From Brienomyrus brachyistius (taxonomy: Eukaryota; Chordata; Actinopteri; Osteoglossiformes; Mormyridae), in NCBI RefSeq assembly GCF_023856365.1, contig NC_064541.1, positions 23,476,214 to 23,540,213 of the forward strand: 64,000 bases of DNA, written 5' to 3'. Below, piece after piece: positions 19,021 through 32,189 of this stretch. Each line of letters opens with the position of its first letter. Position 1 is the first letter of the stretch. The notes beneath the pieces are model-generated. The model did not search any database, was not told the origin of the DNA, and saw only the letters and a program-made list of their open reading frames with translations. The position numbers were made by a program, and so were the translations under genes.

Positions 19021-21630
19021 AATGCCATAAAAAATTTTGTCATGTTACAATGAATTCATCAAAGATCTTAAGACAGAAAAAATACAAAGAATAATATGGA
19101 GTAAAAATTGTCATGTTTCCATGAGTCTATGAAAGCCCCAGTAGGAATGTTTGCCATGTCAAACAGCTATTACCAACCGGCCTAGCTAGCAATGTGTTAA
19201 TGTGCTAACTTTAATTACATCATCCATATCTATGGAACTAAAAAAGCCTACAAACATGACTATTAAAACTGTAATTAAGATATTTTTAAGTCTCTGTTAA
19301 ATATGTTAATTGTAAATGCTGAGATGCGTGATTTCTGATGTTCAGAAAGAATCTTAGCCGATCTTACCAGTTGATATTTAAACTTAACCAATATTCAAAG
19401 TTATCAACACCATAACTAAAGACACAACAGCTGAAATAATAGAGATGACTTGCATTGGATGATCAGCCTTTTTCCATTTCCATTTCATTTAATTGCATAA
19501 TATACAGAGACTTAATCGTAAGACTACCTCGGTGTGGAAAGAAAGTTGGACATCGGTAGGCTTAGAGAGGGAGGCATATTGAGTCTGTTATGTCTAAGGC
19601 CTTAGGCAAGAATAGATCATTTTCTATGTGTCTTTGTCTCACGGTAGCCTGCATGTAGCTAGTTTCACAGGCCCTTAAAATCTTGGAGAGACAGACAGTG
19701 GAGAAGATGGGGGGGGGGGGGGGCACTTGCAGGAAGGAATTCAAAGCTACCCTAACTGGTGCACAGAGAGATGTAGTTACAGAGTAGTCGCAATATGTCA
19801 TACGCTATATGCAACACGGCAGTTAAAATGTATAAGTAGTTATCAAATTAATCATACATTAACTATGTTTTCACAGTAAATCAATATCTATATCCATATC
19901 TAAAGTAGAAGTCTAGCAGTTGAGGTGTGTTTTGAGAAACTGAGCAAAATGGGCGGATGTACCCTGCTACCAAGGCGGACCAATGGAGGTGGAGAATTAT
20001 GTTTTTTATGTTTCAGCTTGGTTTGTTGGTGTTTTGTGACCAAGTCCTTATAGGGAATTGGGTGTTAAGGTTTATCACCTGGTTGCTCTTTCTGTTCGGG
20101 GTGCCTGGTGCCAGAGTGTGACTGGAGCGCTTTGTGGGATCGCTTGGAAAAAAAAAACTTTTGCACAATAAAAAAAAAAAAAAAAACTCAAATTAACGTT
20201 ATTTGTAGTATTTACACAGGATTAGGTATAATAAAGAACAATAGTATTTACAAATAAAAGGATTTAAATTCTTGTCTCTAACACTCAGGGTATACCAATT
20301 CCTTGACAACGAACCAAGAATGAATATTGGCAAACAAGTGAGTTTATCTTGCTTAATGACTGAACTCACATTTTAAATTGTTAAACGTTTCAGAACATGC
20401 GAGAGTGCAGAACATGAGAAAGTGTGCATGAAGGGCTCAATATGTCTGTAAGAGAGCCCTCATGCACTTGATGAGTTGACAGTGGGACAGCCGTATAAGT
20501 CATCAAGGACTTAGCAGGAATTTGCCTCAAAGTGCATGAGTCTACGAGTGTGGATATTGGGATTGGGCGTGAAGCAGGCTTCACTGGGGGGTTTAAAAAC
20601 ATGTTATATTCCATAATTTTCCAATCAACTACTAAAGAGAAAGTGATGAGAAACAGACTGAAGTGCTTCACTGAATTTACTTTTATCAAACTAAGGGTGG
20701 TTCTGCTTTACACAATACTTTATCAGAGATTTTTTTGAATAGCCACATTTTGTTGGTTTTGGAAACAGTTGTTGCGATTATATATTGGCATTGAAATACT
20801 TTACATGCTATGAATCTTACTTTTTTTTTTCGTTTCTTCACCCGTAGTTTCAAAGAAACCACCACTGCTTACCAACAAATTGATGTCTGGAGGGGCTACT
20901 TATACGCATCTAATCATTCTGCATGCATGGAATTACCACTTCAGCCATCTGCCATATGTTTATTTGCAGAGCAGCATCTTTATAGTGCGGGGGTGTATTT
21001 CTTTCTGTTGAGAATAGACCAGTGCTACTTATAAGCAGTTTCAAGACAAGGTGAAAAGTGTAAATGGTAATTTCATTGCAAATGTAATTAATCAGCATGG
21101 CAGTTTGACTTAATTGCAATTCTTTGCCACTGCATGGAGATAAAATATTTTCTGCATGTTTGCAAGCTTATGTAATGACTGTCGTTACAATTAAACATTT
21201 TAATCTCCATTTCCTGAAACACACTAAAAGAGTTTAATTTTAGGATTTTTTATTATATTTAAGTTATTGGCATTGATTTGATTTTTATTACAGCTTAAAT
21301 CACTTGTTCATCAAATGTTACATTTTAGCTTAGTTTTCATGGTAATTCATGTTGTGATTTGAAAGATGCCAGACAGAAGCATAATTGTGTATTTGTTTTC
21401 TGGTATAGTACAATCTGTTTTGGTGGCCAGTGCTCAGAACTGAGTTTTTCACAAGATAAAAAATGACAGCTAGCTTCTTTTTATATGTAGCTCCATGACA
21501 AATGTAAACTTGTTCCAATCTCAATAATTCATTTTCCCTGTGCATTCAGTGTCTACAGTTTAACAAGCATCATATGCAAGAACTGATGAATTTTGTACAG
21601 TCATAAGTCATGAAGAAGACCCTGATGTAG
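19020..21630. other. No gene or recognised repeat
   Basis: AT-rich sequence with a G14 run at about 19710-19723 and A runs near 20145-20185. The short ORFs have no coding character. Confidence 0.4.
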
Positions 21631-21637
21631 GTACTGT

Positions 21638-21692
21638 CCTCCGTTCCTTTCTCATTTCCGCTGTTTGTCTGGCGTTTTTTTTTTTTTTGCGT
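21638..21692 (+). repeat. Inverted copy of Gypsy leader sequence
   Basis: CCGTTCCTTTCTCATTTCCG is followed by CTGTTTGTCTGGCG and a T run. It closely matches, in opposite orientation, the leader just after the primer-binding site at 23040-23100 read on the minus strand. It abuts the protease end of the minus-strand Gypsy fragment at about 21693. Confidence 0.6.
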
Positions 21693-21996
21693 GGGGTATA
21701 GTCTCCTCTTTGAGCCTCAATCAAAGCCTCCCTAGTAGAGGGAACCTCGGGGGAAACAAAGGAGCCATAGCTGGTCCCGACATAAGTGTGTCAGTCAAAT
21801 CAATATCTGCTAGCCTGCGCCACTGGGCACGGGTGAGCACACAAGCGGCTTAGGAAGCTCCACCGCAACATCATTTACACATGGCACAAATGAATGCTCT
21901 GCACCAACACATCGGTACCACAACAGGACAAATCACCGAGTGGAACAACACCTTGCATTAGGAATGACTGGGCAGCACCTGTATCCCACAGGATAG

Positions 21997-23001
21997 TCAC
22001 AGGGTGCCGCACCTCACTTTCACTGAGCGAAACAATAAACCGGTAAACAGGAAAGGTTGGAAGGTAGGTTCAACAGTCTGGGCTGCCGGTAAAGCATTGT
22101 TAACACAAGCAGCGACCTGCACCTTTCTAGTCGGAGCACGGGCATCTTTACGTTTAAGGGCCGGACAGGCTGAAATGATGTGACCCACCTCATGGCAGTA
22201 GAAGCATTCTCTCTTCTCCACAGGTGGTAGAGACGAAATGGACGAAAGATAAGATGCTAAAGGACGGGGTCCAAGTTTATGAGGTAAGGGAGTCGGGGTA
22301 AACACAGTCTTATGCATTAGCACAAATTCGTCAGCAAGGGTAGCAGCCTCAGCCAGAGAAAGAACCTTTTGTTCATTTAAGTACACCACTACATGACTGA
22401 GAACACAATTTCTAAACTGTTCTAACAACAACAGCTCTTTGAGCTGATCAAAGTTAAAGACACAACTTACAGCGCACCATTTGTTAAACAAAAAGAGCTT
22501 TCTCACTAGCAAACTCTCCGGAAATTCTGCCCATAAGCCTCAGGTACTAACTCATACGGCCGTAGCACAGTAGCGTTAACGATGTCGTAATCTAAGCTCT
22601 GTTCTAATGTCAGAGCCGAGCAAACTTCCTGAGCCTTCCCCACTAACTTGCACTATAATAACAGTGACCACAGATGTGTGGACCAGTTCATGGTCATAGC
22701 GATCCTCTCGAGAACAGCGAAGCAGGCATCCACCTCATTTTCCCGAAACACGGGAACGAGACCGATATGGCAGCTAACATCAAAGCCCGAATTTCCACGA
22801 GACTAGCGAACATGAAGGAGAACGAATGGTAGATCGAGGAGCACCTAGGGCACAAACCCGGTCACATGCCGGCTTGAGGGGTCGTACTCGGTGAATGTAC
22901 CTTACGTGGAAGGGGCACAGGTTTTTGTTCACCCCTGCTCATCCTTCGTAATGCTACCACCGTAATGCTAGAGTAAAAGCGATGAGGTCGAACTGGGCCA
23001 T
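21997..23001 (-). pseudogene. Gypsy gag remnant with CCHC zinc knuckle
   Basis: A possible start codon lies at 23001, but the first part is broken by stops. An open stretch of 171 codons (22512-21997) has a SCAN/capsid-like helix region (LKELLLLEQFRNCVLSHV, then LAEAATLADEFVLMHK). It then has one CCHC knuckle, CFYCHEVGHIISAC. The Gag binds RNA and forms particles in the family. Downstream (about 22030-21790) is an aspartic protease remnant with a DTGA motif in a shifting frame. Confidence 0.7.
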
Positions 23002-23092
23002 TACTACTAACACCACTACAACACCCCCCCCCACACACACACACACACAAAAAAAAAAAACCGCCGGACAAACACCGGAAAAGAGAAAGGAA

Positions 23093-23106
23093 CGGACGAG
23101 CCCCCA
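23093..23106 (-). other. Primer-binding site, tRNA-Pro type
   Basis: TGGGGGCTCGTCCG on the minus strand matches the first 14 of the usual 18 bases complementary to the tRNA-Pro 3' end. It begins five bases after the LTR CA terminus. The last four positions have diverged. Confidence 0.75.
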
Positions 23107-23111
23107 ATTTC

Positions 23112-23845
23112 TGTTGAAAAGATCCAACCCTAGACTGGATAATTTCTTTATTTTTTATAGTTTTTTTATATTTTATTCACACTTTCACAAACACCAGGTG
23201 TAACAGACCTCGGGAGTGACAATGGCTAAAACAACAAACAAAACACCGCTACCGAACGAAGCCCAATCTAAACTAATTCTACGTGAGAAACAAATTACAA
23301 ACAAAACAATACTAACTCCTGGCTCCCTAACCAAACCAACAATAAAACACCACGTCTTGCAAAACAAACAGGCAGTCACTCCTTACACACATAGGTACGA
23401 AAACACAGGAGACACAAAATCCGGGTAACAGTACCAAAGGCAGAAAGCAAAAGGGAAGTCAGAACACAGGCGGACAGTCGAACCAGAAAACAACAAACTA
23501 GGGCGGAAGTACCAAAAAATGGCGAAGCGAAAATCAAAAACCAAAACCGTCATACACAATAGTCCAATACTAATACAGCAAACCAATACAAGAAAATCAA
23601 TGAGCAGATCTCTCGACGTACACCAGCCATAGCCTTTTCTTTCCAGAAACCGGAAGTGATGAGCGGTGCATCGGACGAGTCGTGGGCGGGGTCTGGGCGG
23701 GGAGGCGGAGCAAGGGTCGCATGGCGGACAAGCTGTTGACGACAAGGCCTGTGGGTGGAGCTGAAGATGCAGTCGGCGAATGGCGACGAGGGCGGGAGGT
23801 TCGGAGAACCTATAGGCACCCCCTTGAAACTTATGGCACGTAACA
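23112..23845 (-). repeat. LTR of minus-strand Gypsy element
   Basis: A 734-bp segment whose minus-strand ends are TGTTACGTGCC and TCTTTTCAACA, i.e. TG...CA. It is placed directly before the primer-binding site. No second copy is present in the window. Confidence 0.65.
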
Positions 23846-23849
23846 GTGC

Positions 23850-26490
23850 TCTACTACACAATAATGCTGGCACACATGATTCTAATATATTTAATATCTA
23901 ATCTAATATATTTAATTTACCGGCAGTTAGTGATTTGAAGTGTCCTTGGTAATCAAACCTGTTTCGTTTCAGAAAATTCACCATTTGTGTCTGCAGACTT
24001 TAATTAATTTAGCTTCAACAATACTCGTATTATGTTTAGTAAAATGAATCCAGCTTAACATCTTTCTCATTTACAAAGGATAGACTGTGTGTGCATTAAA
24101 GTTAAGTTAAAGGCAGGATAATGCAGAGCGGATGGTCGGTGTTTGTGGGTCAGAATCAAAGCAAGATGGCAGATTTTACATTATGTGGATTTTATCATAA
24201 TTATCATTCTACCATGGGATTTAGCCAGTCATTTCAGGTTCATCAGTCCATCTGGATATTACATACTCCAAAGATATTATGCTGACTTTTTCTGGCTTTG
24301 AATGAGCTGTTCTTCACTCCTTTTTACCCTTGTAAAAACACCAGATACAGACACATGCTGTCTGCCTCTCCTTTTATTCCCAAATTTCTCCCTCTGCTCG
24401 TTGGATCTTTTATTTAGCTGTTATATCTCAGATTCAATTTTTCTAAAGGTTACTCTTAAAGTATTGGCCATTTTAGATTTTTTTTACCTTTTTAATTAAC
24501 AGTACAAGTATTTTACACAATTGTTGTGATGTGTGCACCGTGTGCAAAGAAGATGAGTAAAAACGTAAATGGTGGGGAAAAAATTATTAAAAAAAAAAAT
24601 CTTAACTGGGAGCAAAAGCATAAGAGATGATTTCTGTCAAGGATACTTGAAACCAAGGTATCATCTCTTGATTTCCTCTTGATTTCTAAGGGTCTATTGT
24701 CAATGTACTCACAATGCACAGTCTAAACAGAAAAAAGTGAATACAGTATGGACCTAATTCATTCTCAGCTATCTTGCACCAGCTCCAAGGTAATGCAATA
24801 TTATCTTCTTGATCATGTAGATCAACAGGGGACGGAATTTCCAGGAACATCTATGTTCTTTACAGGTTTTAAACTTTAAAACTTAAAGATTTAAAAACTG
24901 ATTGTCCTTCTTATTAGCAGGTATCATCTCACTCGGTATTGTATCAATTTTACTTGCAGGTAGTAATTCAGGCTCATTTATGCAATGGCAACTTTAAAAA
25001 CTTTAAAACATATCCATTAGCTGCAATGATATTTTTTCAGAGAAAGTGTAGCAATGGAGTGTAAGTAGAGATCAGGCAAGGCTGTTACTGGCTTGGGCTG
25101 TAGTTGTGGCCATCTAGCTGTTGCCGTCGGGCGAGAACATAGCTGGAGCATATAATTTTATGAAAGGTATTTCAGTGCTATTGGGAATCCGACGCAGAGC
25201 AGTTACCATAGTTGTCTTGCTGCTATGATCACCCTAAAGTTGCTGAACACAGGAGGACCTTGGCTTTGTGAATCACAAACCAGTCGTAATTTCATGATGA
25301 GAGTTATTACCTCTAGGGGGCAATGTTGCGCTACTAGAAAGTCATGCAGCTCCGGCAGCAGCACGTATTTGCTCTCAGGTCATTGCAGCAGAGATCTGTG
25401 GTAATCTAATAAATGCTCCTCTCTCTCCTGCCTATCTCTGCAAGGTTAAAGCACATCCATTTAAACAGCCACTGTTCCACTGCCTCTTCTCTTCAACCTT
25501 TTCTTTCATGCTCCCCACCCCAATAAAACAGACATTTTACCATTGTGTAGCAATGTATCAGCTTCAAAAGAGATGTGTGGCCCCACAGACTGGCATACAG
25601 GGGGTTGTGTATGCAGGGTTACATGGAGAGTCCCCCGATCTTGTCTATATGCTGCCGCGATGCTCTGAGGGTATCCTGCAGCACTCTGTGTTTTCATTTT
25701 ATTTATTTTTTATTGGCAAATGCATTTATTGGAAATAAAGAAGTTCACACACCAAAGCAAAACACAAGATTCTGCATTTTTTTATCTGGACACAATGAAT
25801 GTAATGGCAATGTTATTAAACTATAATCGTGTCACAACATCACAAGACTGAAAAAAAATGTTATAGGAGATAATGGTGGAGCCTCTGCAGTGCCGACCTG
25901 CAGTTACCTGAAGTTACCTACTACCGTTAGTACTCACTGCAGGATGTCTGTGACACAGCACAGTGAACCTGAAACCTAGTCTAGGGGGCACCTTAGCCAA
26001 AATGAATACGCAGGAAAAATACATAAAATATTTGCTATAAAAAAGTGCTAAAAATGTGTTACAAAATGGCTGTATAAACATTGTTGTGCATTCAGAGGGG
26101 CCACTCTACACGTCACATACCGAGCTTTTTACACTTGTTATCATTAACGAGTGTGGCCATTCTTCTCTGACCTCCCTCATTACGAAGGTTTTTCAGCAAA
26201 TAAATTCCACTGACTGTAAAAATCTCAGGAGACTGGCTTGTTTTGAGATGCTGGAAGCACCGTTAATGACACCACATATCATAGTGCATTCAAAATCAGT
26301 TATGTCAGATATTTTAGTCATTCAAATGCCTAGTTGAACAGTAAGTGAACCTTTGGACAATGTCTGCATGCTGTGTGTATTCAGGTGCAATGACATGATT
26401 GACTGTTTGGAGGAGTATGCTGATTGCATTAGCAGGCAGGTATTCCTAATAAACTGGCCGCTGGCTGTTTAATGCAGTTACATAGGATAA
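23850..26490. other. No gene recognised
   Basis: Unique-looking sequence with scattered short ORFs and no repeat ends I can name. Confidence 0.35.
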
Positions 26491-26499
26491 GTCATATGG

Positions 26500-26940
26500 A
26501 GGTTTTCCTCCAGGTCCTCCGGTTTCACTGCACAGTCCCAAAACATGTTAAGGTTAATGATTACTCAACTGTCCATAGTGTGTGTGCATATGTATTTGTG
26601 TGTGTGTGTGGACCAGGTACACATTACATTGTAGGGGCCAAATAAAAATCTGTTATCTTCACATTGTGGGGGTCATTTTTCAATTTAATAAAAACACGTG
26701 ACTACAATAAATAACTAAAAATGCTAAAAGACTTGTATTTTATTTAGTTACTTATGGTTAAGGGTAGGTCTGGGTAGGGGTTAAGGTTATCATTGTGGGG
26801 ATTAGGGTTTTGCGTGTGTGTGAGTGTGCCCTGCGATGGCTTGGCTCCCCGTTCTGGGTTATTCTCTGCCTTACTCCTGTAGCCTCCGAGATAGACTCCC
26901 AAGCTCCAGAAAATGGGGTACAGAAAATGGATGGTTGGAA
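26500..26940 (+). mobile_element. SINE-like repeat split by an insertion
   Basis: The first half (26505-26596) carries TCCTCCGGTTTCACTGCACA and AGTCCCAAAACATG. The second half (26820-26940) carries GTGCCCTGCGATGGCTTGGC and ends with AGAAAATGGATGG. Together they make the order seen in fish tRNA-SINE bodies. The middle is occupied by the GTGGGGACA-family insert. Confidence 0.5.
26597..26818 (-). repeat. GTGGGGACA repeat family, copy 2 (inverted)
   Basis: Reverse complement of the 50275 copy. It shows ATTGTAGGGGCC, CACATTGTGGGGGTC, TTATTTAGTTACTTATGGTT and GGGTAGGGGTTAAGG. It sits between TG repeats within a SINE-like body. Confidence 0.6.
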
Positions 26941-26944
26941 GAAA

Positions 26945-29570
26945 TCATATGATGTGATGTAAATATTTGAAACATGCAGTTAAACTGCTAAGTTGTGTGA
27001 GGAGTGAGGTGTCACTATATATGATGTTAATGTTTCTATTTTTATTCTAACCACATAAATTTACTTTTATTTTTTTTATGTATTTTCTCAGTATTCCAAA
27101 AGACAAATTGACCACTTTGGGTATAAATTAATTAATTTCCAATGCAAAACAATATTGATGATAAAGAAATAAAGTGATTCAGAGCACAATGAGGCAATTA
27201 CAATGAGTAATTATGAGCCGTAAACCTTCCATTGAAAGTGCCAATAATATGGTCGAAGAGGACACACCACAAAGAATGGTGCCTGCATTCAGATGAGAAA
27301 CCTCTTTTTCAATGTGATGGAAAAAAAGTCATGAAGCATGACTTCAAAAACTAACAAACAACTGGTGCTTGATTATCTGTATGTGTAGCCAGAGAATCAC
27401 TCAGTTCTGGAGATGGTGTAACATATACTGCAGTGATTGTCCATGATGTTGCATTGATTTATTTGATTATAGAGGATGTAATGGTGGCTGGTTGAATGGC
27501 TATACTGAGTTAGTTGAAAAAAAGCACTTTTATTATTGTTAAAGTTTCAGATAAATATATTTATAAGAGAGAGATACCAGCAAAGAATGTCTGGAAATCA
27601 TGCTGAAATATAAATTGTGCAATGAACAATAAAACATATTGTAGAAACTTGTATTTCAGTGAATACTGAAAGTGCATTCCTAGGACAGCTCTCAAAAGAA
27701 AATATAAATGTTGGTTTCATTGTCCATCAGAATTAAGCTGCCTAAAAGGACTGAATAAATCACAAAAAGTCTTTGTTGTAAGCCTAGGTTTATTTAATTA
27801 ATTTATTTTTTTTGCCGTGTTTAAATGAAAACAAACAGATGGGAGAGCATCTCTGTGCTGCGGCTAAATTTTGCTGCCGAATCTCATCGGCAGTCAAGGC
27901 CAGACCTGAGTGTCACAAACTGAGGGCACAGAACACAAGGTCATGTTGATATTTTCTTCCCACCTGCTCAGCCATGCCAGTATTTTGAAATCCATTTCCC
28001 AAATCAAAGCAAAAAGCACAATAGCAGTTAACTGGCTACCTCAGTCTTCTATAGGGAAAAAAATGCTTGCTTTTTCAGGAACTTAACTTGGAAGTTAGTA
28101 TGTGTGTAAGCAAAATGAAAAACAGCAGAATGCTCAGAAAGGAAAATGCAATAAGCCGCCATGTGTATGATAAGTGTGATTTAAAAATGCTGTATTGTGC
28201 AGATTTTGGAGACAGCTGCCTGTCTTGATACCTGCCATATGGTGTTGTGTGACTGCTCTTATTTAGACTATTCTGCTTTTAGTCTGAGAATTGTTTTGAT
28301 AGTGAATTTAGCATCCTTCACAGTTCTGTGTACTCCTTTGTGTATCCATGTCAGCTAGTGTCTGTCTGTACCCTCCCTTTGATCCCTATAGCATTGCTCC
28401 TCATGCCTGACAGGCAAAAGCTGTTGTGCTTGTGATAGGTATAAAAAGATGGATACTTATTGGGTTTGTTCGTTTGGGGCAATTCTGTTATCCCTGCGTT
28501 TTCGCCTGAAGCTAGATACACTTGAATCTACTTTGACTTCAGACACTCACTTGAGTGATACAGCTGGACCAGAGGGCACTACCACTTCAAATCAATAACC
28601 TAAAGGAACTTCTCCAGGTATATGTAACCTATTGAAATACAATGTTATGGCATTAATGAATAAGCTTGACTTTTGTTTAACTTTGTGAGTGTTCTTTAAA
28701 GATTCTAGGGAACAGCTTTGAAATCATAATCTGCCCACAACTGTTACAATGAAGTCTATTTTAATACAGAGGGTAACCAGCATTGTTTCTGGTGCTAAAT
28801 GAGTACACTGTGGCACATATTGGGCTCTATTTATAATGTAAAGCGTAAAGCACAAGGCGCAACTAACATTTATGGACGTGTTCATATCCATTTTGATATT
28901 TTGACAGCAGAAAAACCAGACTTTGCGCCAAGGCAACTCTCTTGATGATTGATCATGTTTTGAGCATAAGATGCAATGAACCAATCAGGGGTCACTTTCC
29001 TGAAAGTGATTGATCTTAGCACGTAACAAACAAGATAACAAATGACGTAAGTAAAGAATGAGTGAGCTCTACGTGCATAATCCAGAACCGTTTGTTATTC
29101 TAGAATTCACAAAGGAAGTTTGTTGGCTCCACCCCAGCCTATGCCTGAGAATCAAGGACTGTCCATAACAGGAAAATCAACCCCATGTATCTCAATGGTG
29201 AAATGTTATGTGATTATCACACCAGACATATGCAAATGTAAATAAAAATATAAACTAAATAGAAAATCAATAAAAACACACCAAAGCAACCAAGATTAAA
29301 TACAAAATAAATGAAGTTATTTGTTGAAAATATAAAAATGGGCTTAAAATGTGATGTTGCTTCCTTGTAAACAAAATGCAATGGTGAGCAGCAATAGAAA
29401 AAGTAAGTAACTCTTTTCAAAAGAAGCCTTAAAACAACTTATGGAGGAGGTGGTGAAAATATATTTTAATAAAATAATTACTGGAATGTTACCAGCATAG
29501 CACAAACAAGAATAACAGCACAGCAGCATGCAGGAGGAAATCTTAGAGCTCCCAAGAACTTGTGTAGGCA
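26945..29570. other. No gene recognised; possible promoter-like stretch
   Basis: Mostly AT-rich. A TATAAAAAG (28443) followed about 170 bp later by a CTCCAG|GTATAT donor-like site (28613-28624) could mark a transcribed non-coding exon. GGGCTCTATTTATAATG at about 28823 resembles the end of a fish DNA element. Confidence 0.25.
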
Positions 29571-29576
29571 CCAGAA

Positions 29577-30107
29577 TCACATCTTCCACAAGGCCAAAGC
29601 GCACTCTTCTTTGGTGTCATGTGTACTCCCTGGCCACTTAAGGGTTCCATCCTCTGCACCTACAATGTCAGGTATGCCTGCAGGGGCATGAAAACCAATT
29701 TTGGTGTCATGCAAGACATCCCCTCCTTCTGGACACAGTATGTAGTTGTGCACACAGTCTAACAGAAATGCGATAAATGTATGCACAGTTGCAGGACACA
29801 TCAGCCTTGCTGAAGCCATATGCAGCTGTAGGTCGCAGGAATCTAGCAGTGGTGTAGAAGCAGAGAGTTGTCAGAGGCTACATAGTGCACTGAGGACCAA
29901 ATTCCGATGTGTTCCTCTTTTCAATTTACCCTGCACCAGACAAAGGTAGCTCATTGTTTCACCTAAGGCCAGCCTGTATTTATCTACGAATTGTTCATTA
30001 CTGGGCTGGTCAAAGGGGTCCATGGCCACCGGCAAAACAGCCTTTAGACAAGCAACTTGGCTTCCTGGACAGTGCTGTCTCAAACGCTGTCTTCTGTTGA
30101 CTTGCAC
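29577..30107 (-). pseudogene. Harbinger (HARBI1-like) transposase fragment, N-terminal half
   Basis: The minus strand reads DPFDQPSNEQFVDKYRLALG and YLCLVQGKLKRGTHRN, then across a frame change HTFIAFLLDCVHNYI, GIPDIVGAEDGT and KWPGSTHDTKEE. This is the order of PIF/Harbinger nucleases (FR-YR, then the GxxDGT catalytic motif, then the WPGSTHD motif). The sequence between the last two is shortened, so part of the catalytic core is deleted. Confidence 0.6.
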
Positions 30108-30715
30108 AATTCTCTGCTATTTATGGTCATGAGGGGTGATTCACCTTCCCAATTCAAAAGACGTGACTGAGCACAGCAAGTTTGATTGGTTAGTTCATTA
30201 AGTAGCTGACCAGGGTTGTTTATTTATTAATTGGATTTTGAATTGATTTGGACACATCCTGTAAGATGTTGAATTGGAATGACAGTAAGAAGAATTTAAT
30301 TCCTTTCAATTCAAAGCAGTCATGCAACACATAAATGTCATTTAATCTAGCAAAACATAATTACATAACAGATTTATTTCAAAGATGTTAGATGTATATA
30401 TTTACATTAATTTGTACATTAATTAATACAGTGAACTTTATATTTGCATGACTCTAAGATAAAAATTGCGTAATTATTTTAGCCTATTCTAACAATATGC
30501 ATTTGGTTTATGTCAATCTTCCTTTTCCATGGACATATATTTATTGCTTTTTGCACATTTAAATGTTTCTGTGTGTTTCAGTTTGTCTGCAGTAGCTTTT
30601 CCTGTGAGTTTCTGTGGATTGTCAGATGGATATGGTTGTGGTAAGGTTAGTTTTATGACCGTATGAAGTGCTTGTCCACCATAGTACACAAAATCACAGT
30701 TAAATTATATATATA

Positions 30716-31020
30716 GACACTCCTCTACTTGCGAACGAGATACGTTCCAAACGGCCTTTCGTAACCTGAAATGTTCGTAAGTCGTTATTCAACATTATTT
30801 TAAATGTATATGCAAGTACAAAGAAGTAGGATGCTGGGAGTACGCACGCTACACTGCTGCGCGGCGGGAATAGCGGCCAGAAGTCATACTAGGCGGAATT
30901 GGAGCGCGGAAAAAAAAATTGATGAGCCCAATGAACACAATTTGGACTTTGTTCATTCAGTTCTCTTCGTTCATATGTCTGAAAGTTTGTAAGTTGAAAG
31001 TCTGTATTCTATAGGTGACA
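30716..31020 (+). mobile_element. Possible non-autonomous DNA element
   Basis: Starts GACACTCCTCTACTTGCGAA, with paired TTCGTAA/GTTCGTAAGTCG motifs. It ends with TTGTAAGTTGAAAGTCTGTA followed by a T/A-rich GTGACACT. The terminal words GACACTCC and GTGACACT are compatible with degenerate inverted ends. It has no coding content. Confidence 0.35.
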
Positions 31021-31720
31021 CTTCAAATTTGGCATTCTTTACGAATAATGGTGACATGCACATTTCGGGCAGGTGCTCGAACAGGGGGGTATGGCCGACA
31101 GGTACTTTTTGCTGCTGTAAATATTAATGGTCGTGTGGGGGTGGGGACGCATATGGGCAGGATTCTGTGTATACCGTTTATGTTTACATGCTGTGTAATT
31201 CATATTTAAATGTTAAGTTATTTTTTAAATGCTAAGCTGTTTTCAACCGATTTAAGAATTTGATTTTCAAAGTCATTCTCAAATCAGTTCTTAATGATAC
31301 ACACAAGTGTGCACACAAGTGTTACAGCAAGCCCCTTTCGAGCTAACTTATAGACTACATTAGAATTTTATATTGCAAAATCGGCCTCTCATTATAACAT
31401 CACCATTATTGCATTGTCCGAAAAGGGCTTCAGTGTGTTTTTATCATATATTTCGGCTGATCTCTGTGGCTCTATGACATGACACTAGAATGATGTAGAA
31501 AACAACTAGTAGGTTGAAGCACTTATAAATCTACAAAGGAGCTAACTAACTACTTAGTTATGAAGGGTCTCGGGAAATACATGGTAATTAACGATCAATC
31601 CTAAGTGCTAGTTAACAAGCTACTTAGCATTACAAAGCTTTCAGGAATGCCACCCCAGAATGGCATGTCCCTTCACCTTTAAAATACAGTGGCGCATGAG
31701 CGACGGTGGATTGTTATTAC

Positions 31721-31990
31721 AATGGTGTGTTTGCCTGGAATACCAGATCGGTTTTCGCCCAAGGAAACGGACGTCCTGTTGTGTGAGTTGAAAAGGCACA
31801 AGCTCATCATCTTAGGGAGCACCACGCCAGGTTGAAAGCTGTACAAAGATGTCAGAAGAGGGGGAAAATGGAAGCTCGCTGCTAAAGAAGCACAGTGGCT
31901 GGGAACAGGGACTTAAATATGCTTGTGTGAATTTTGGGTCTCAAAATATAAACATAAGTGCAATCTTCGTTCAAACCAAACAAACAGAAC
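31721..31990 (+). pseudogene. Myb/SANT-like protein fragment, Harbinger-associated
   Basis: From the ATG at 31721 the plus strand reads PDRFSPKETDVLLCELKRH and, after a stop, KLYKDVRRGGKWKL. The FSxxExxxLLxEVxRH pattern is that of the Myb/SANT-like proteins encoded next to PIF/Harbinger transposases, which help bring the transposase to DNA. Stops break the frame. It is convergent with the transposase tail at 32190-32362. Confidence 0.45.
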
Positions 31991-32189
31991 CTACAGTGCT
32001 TAAGGTGTTTTAAAATGTTATGGCAATAGGGCTGTTATTTTTCCACATCTCACAGTTTAGATTCCTTACCAGGCTACAGAGGTTTCAGCTTGTCTGTCAG
32101 CTGATCACTCCTTGTACTGATGTACATGTCTTTGTTGGCATCAGCACACGAATTCAACATCACACCTTCTAAAGTTCTCTAATCTGTCC

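Larger units (their letters stand above)
21693..23845 (-). mobile_element. Truncated Ty3/Gypsy element primed by tRNA-Pro
   Basis: On the minus strand, in order: an LTR (23845-23112), a primer-binding site with 14 matching bases to the tRNA-Pro 3' end, a leader, a broken gag with CCHC knuckle, and a protease remnant reaching about 21700. Reverse transcriptase, integrase and the second LTR are absent. The fragment's low-coordinate end joins an inverted copy of its own leader. Frames in gag and protease are broken. Confidence 0.75.
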
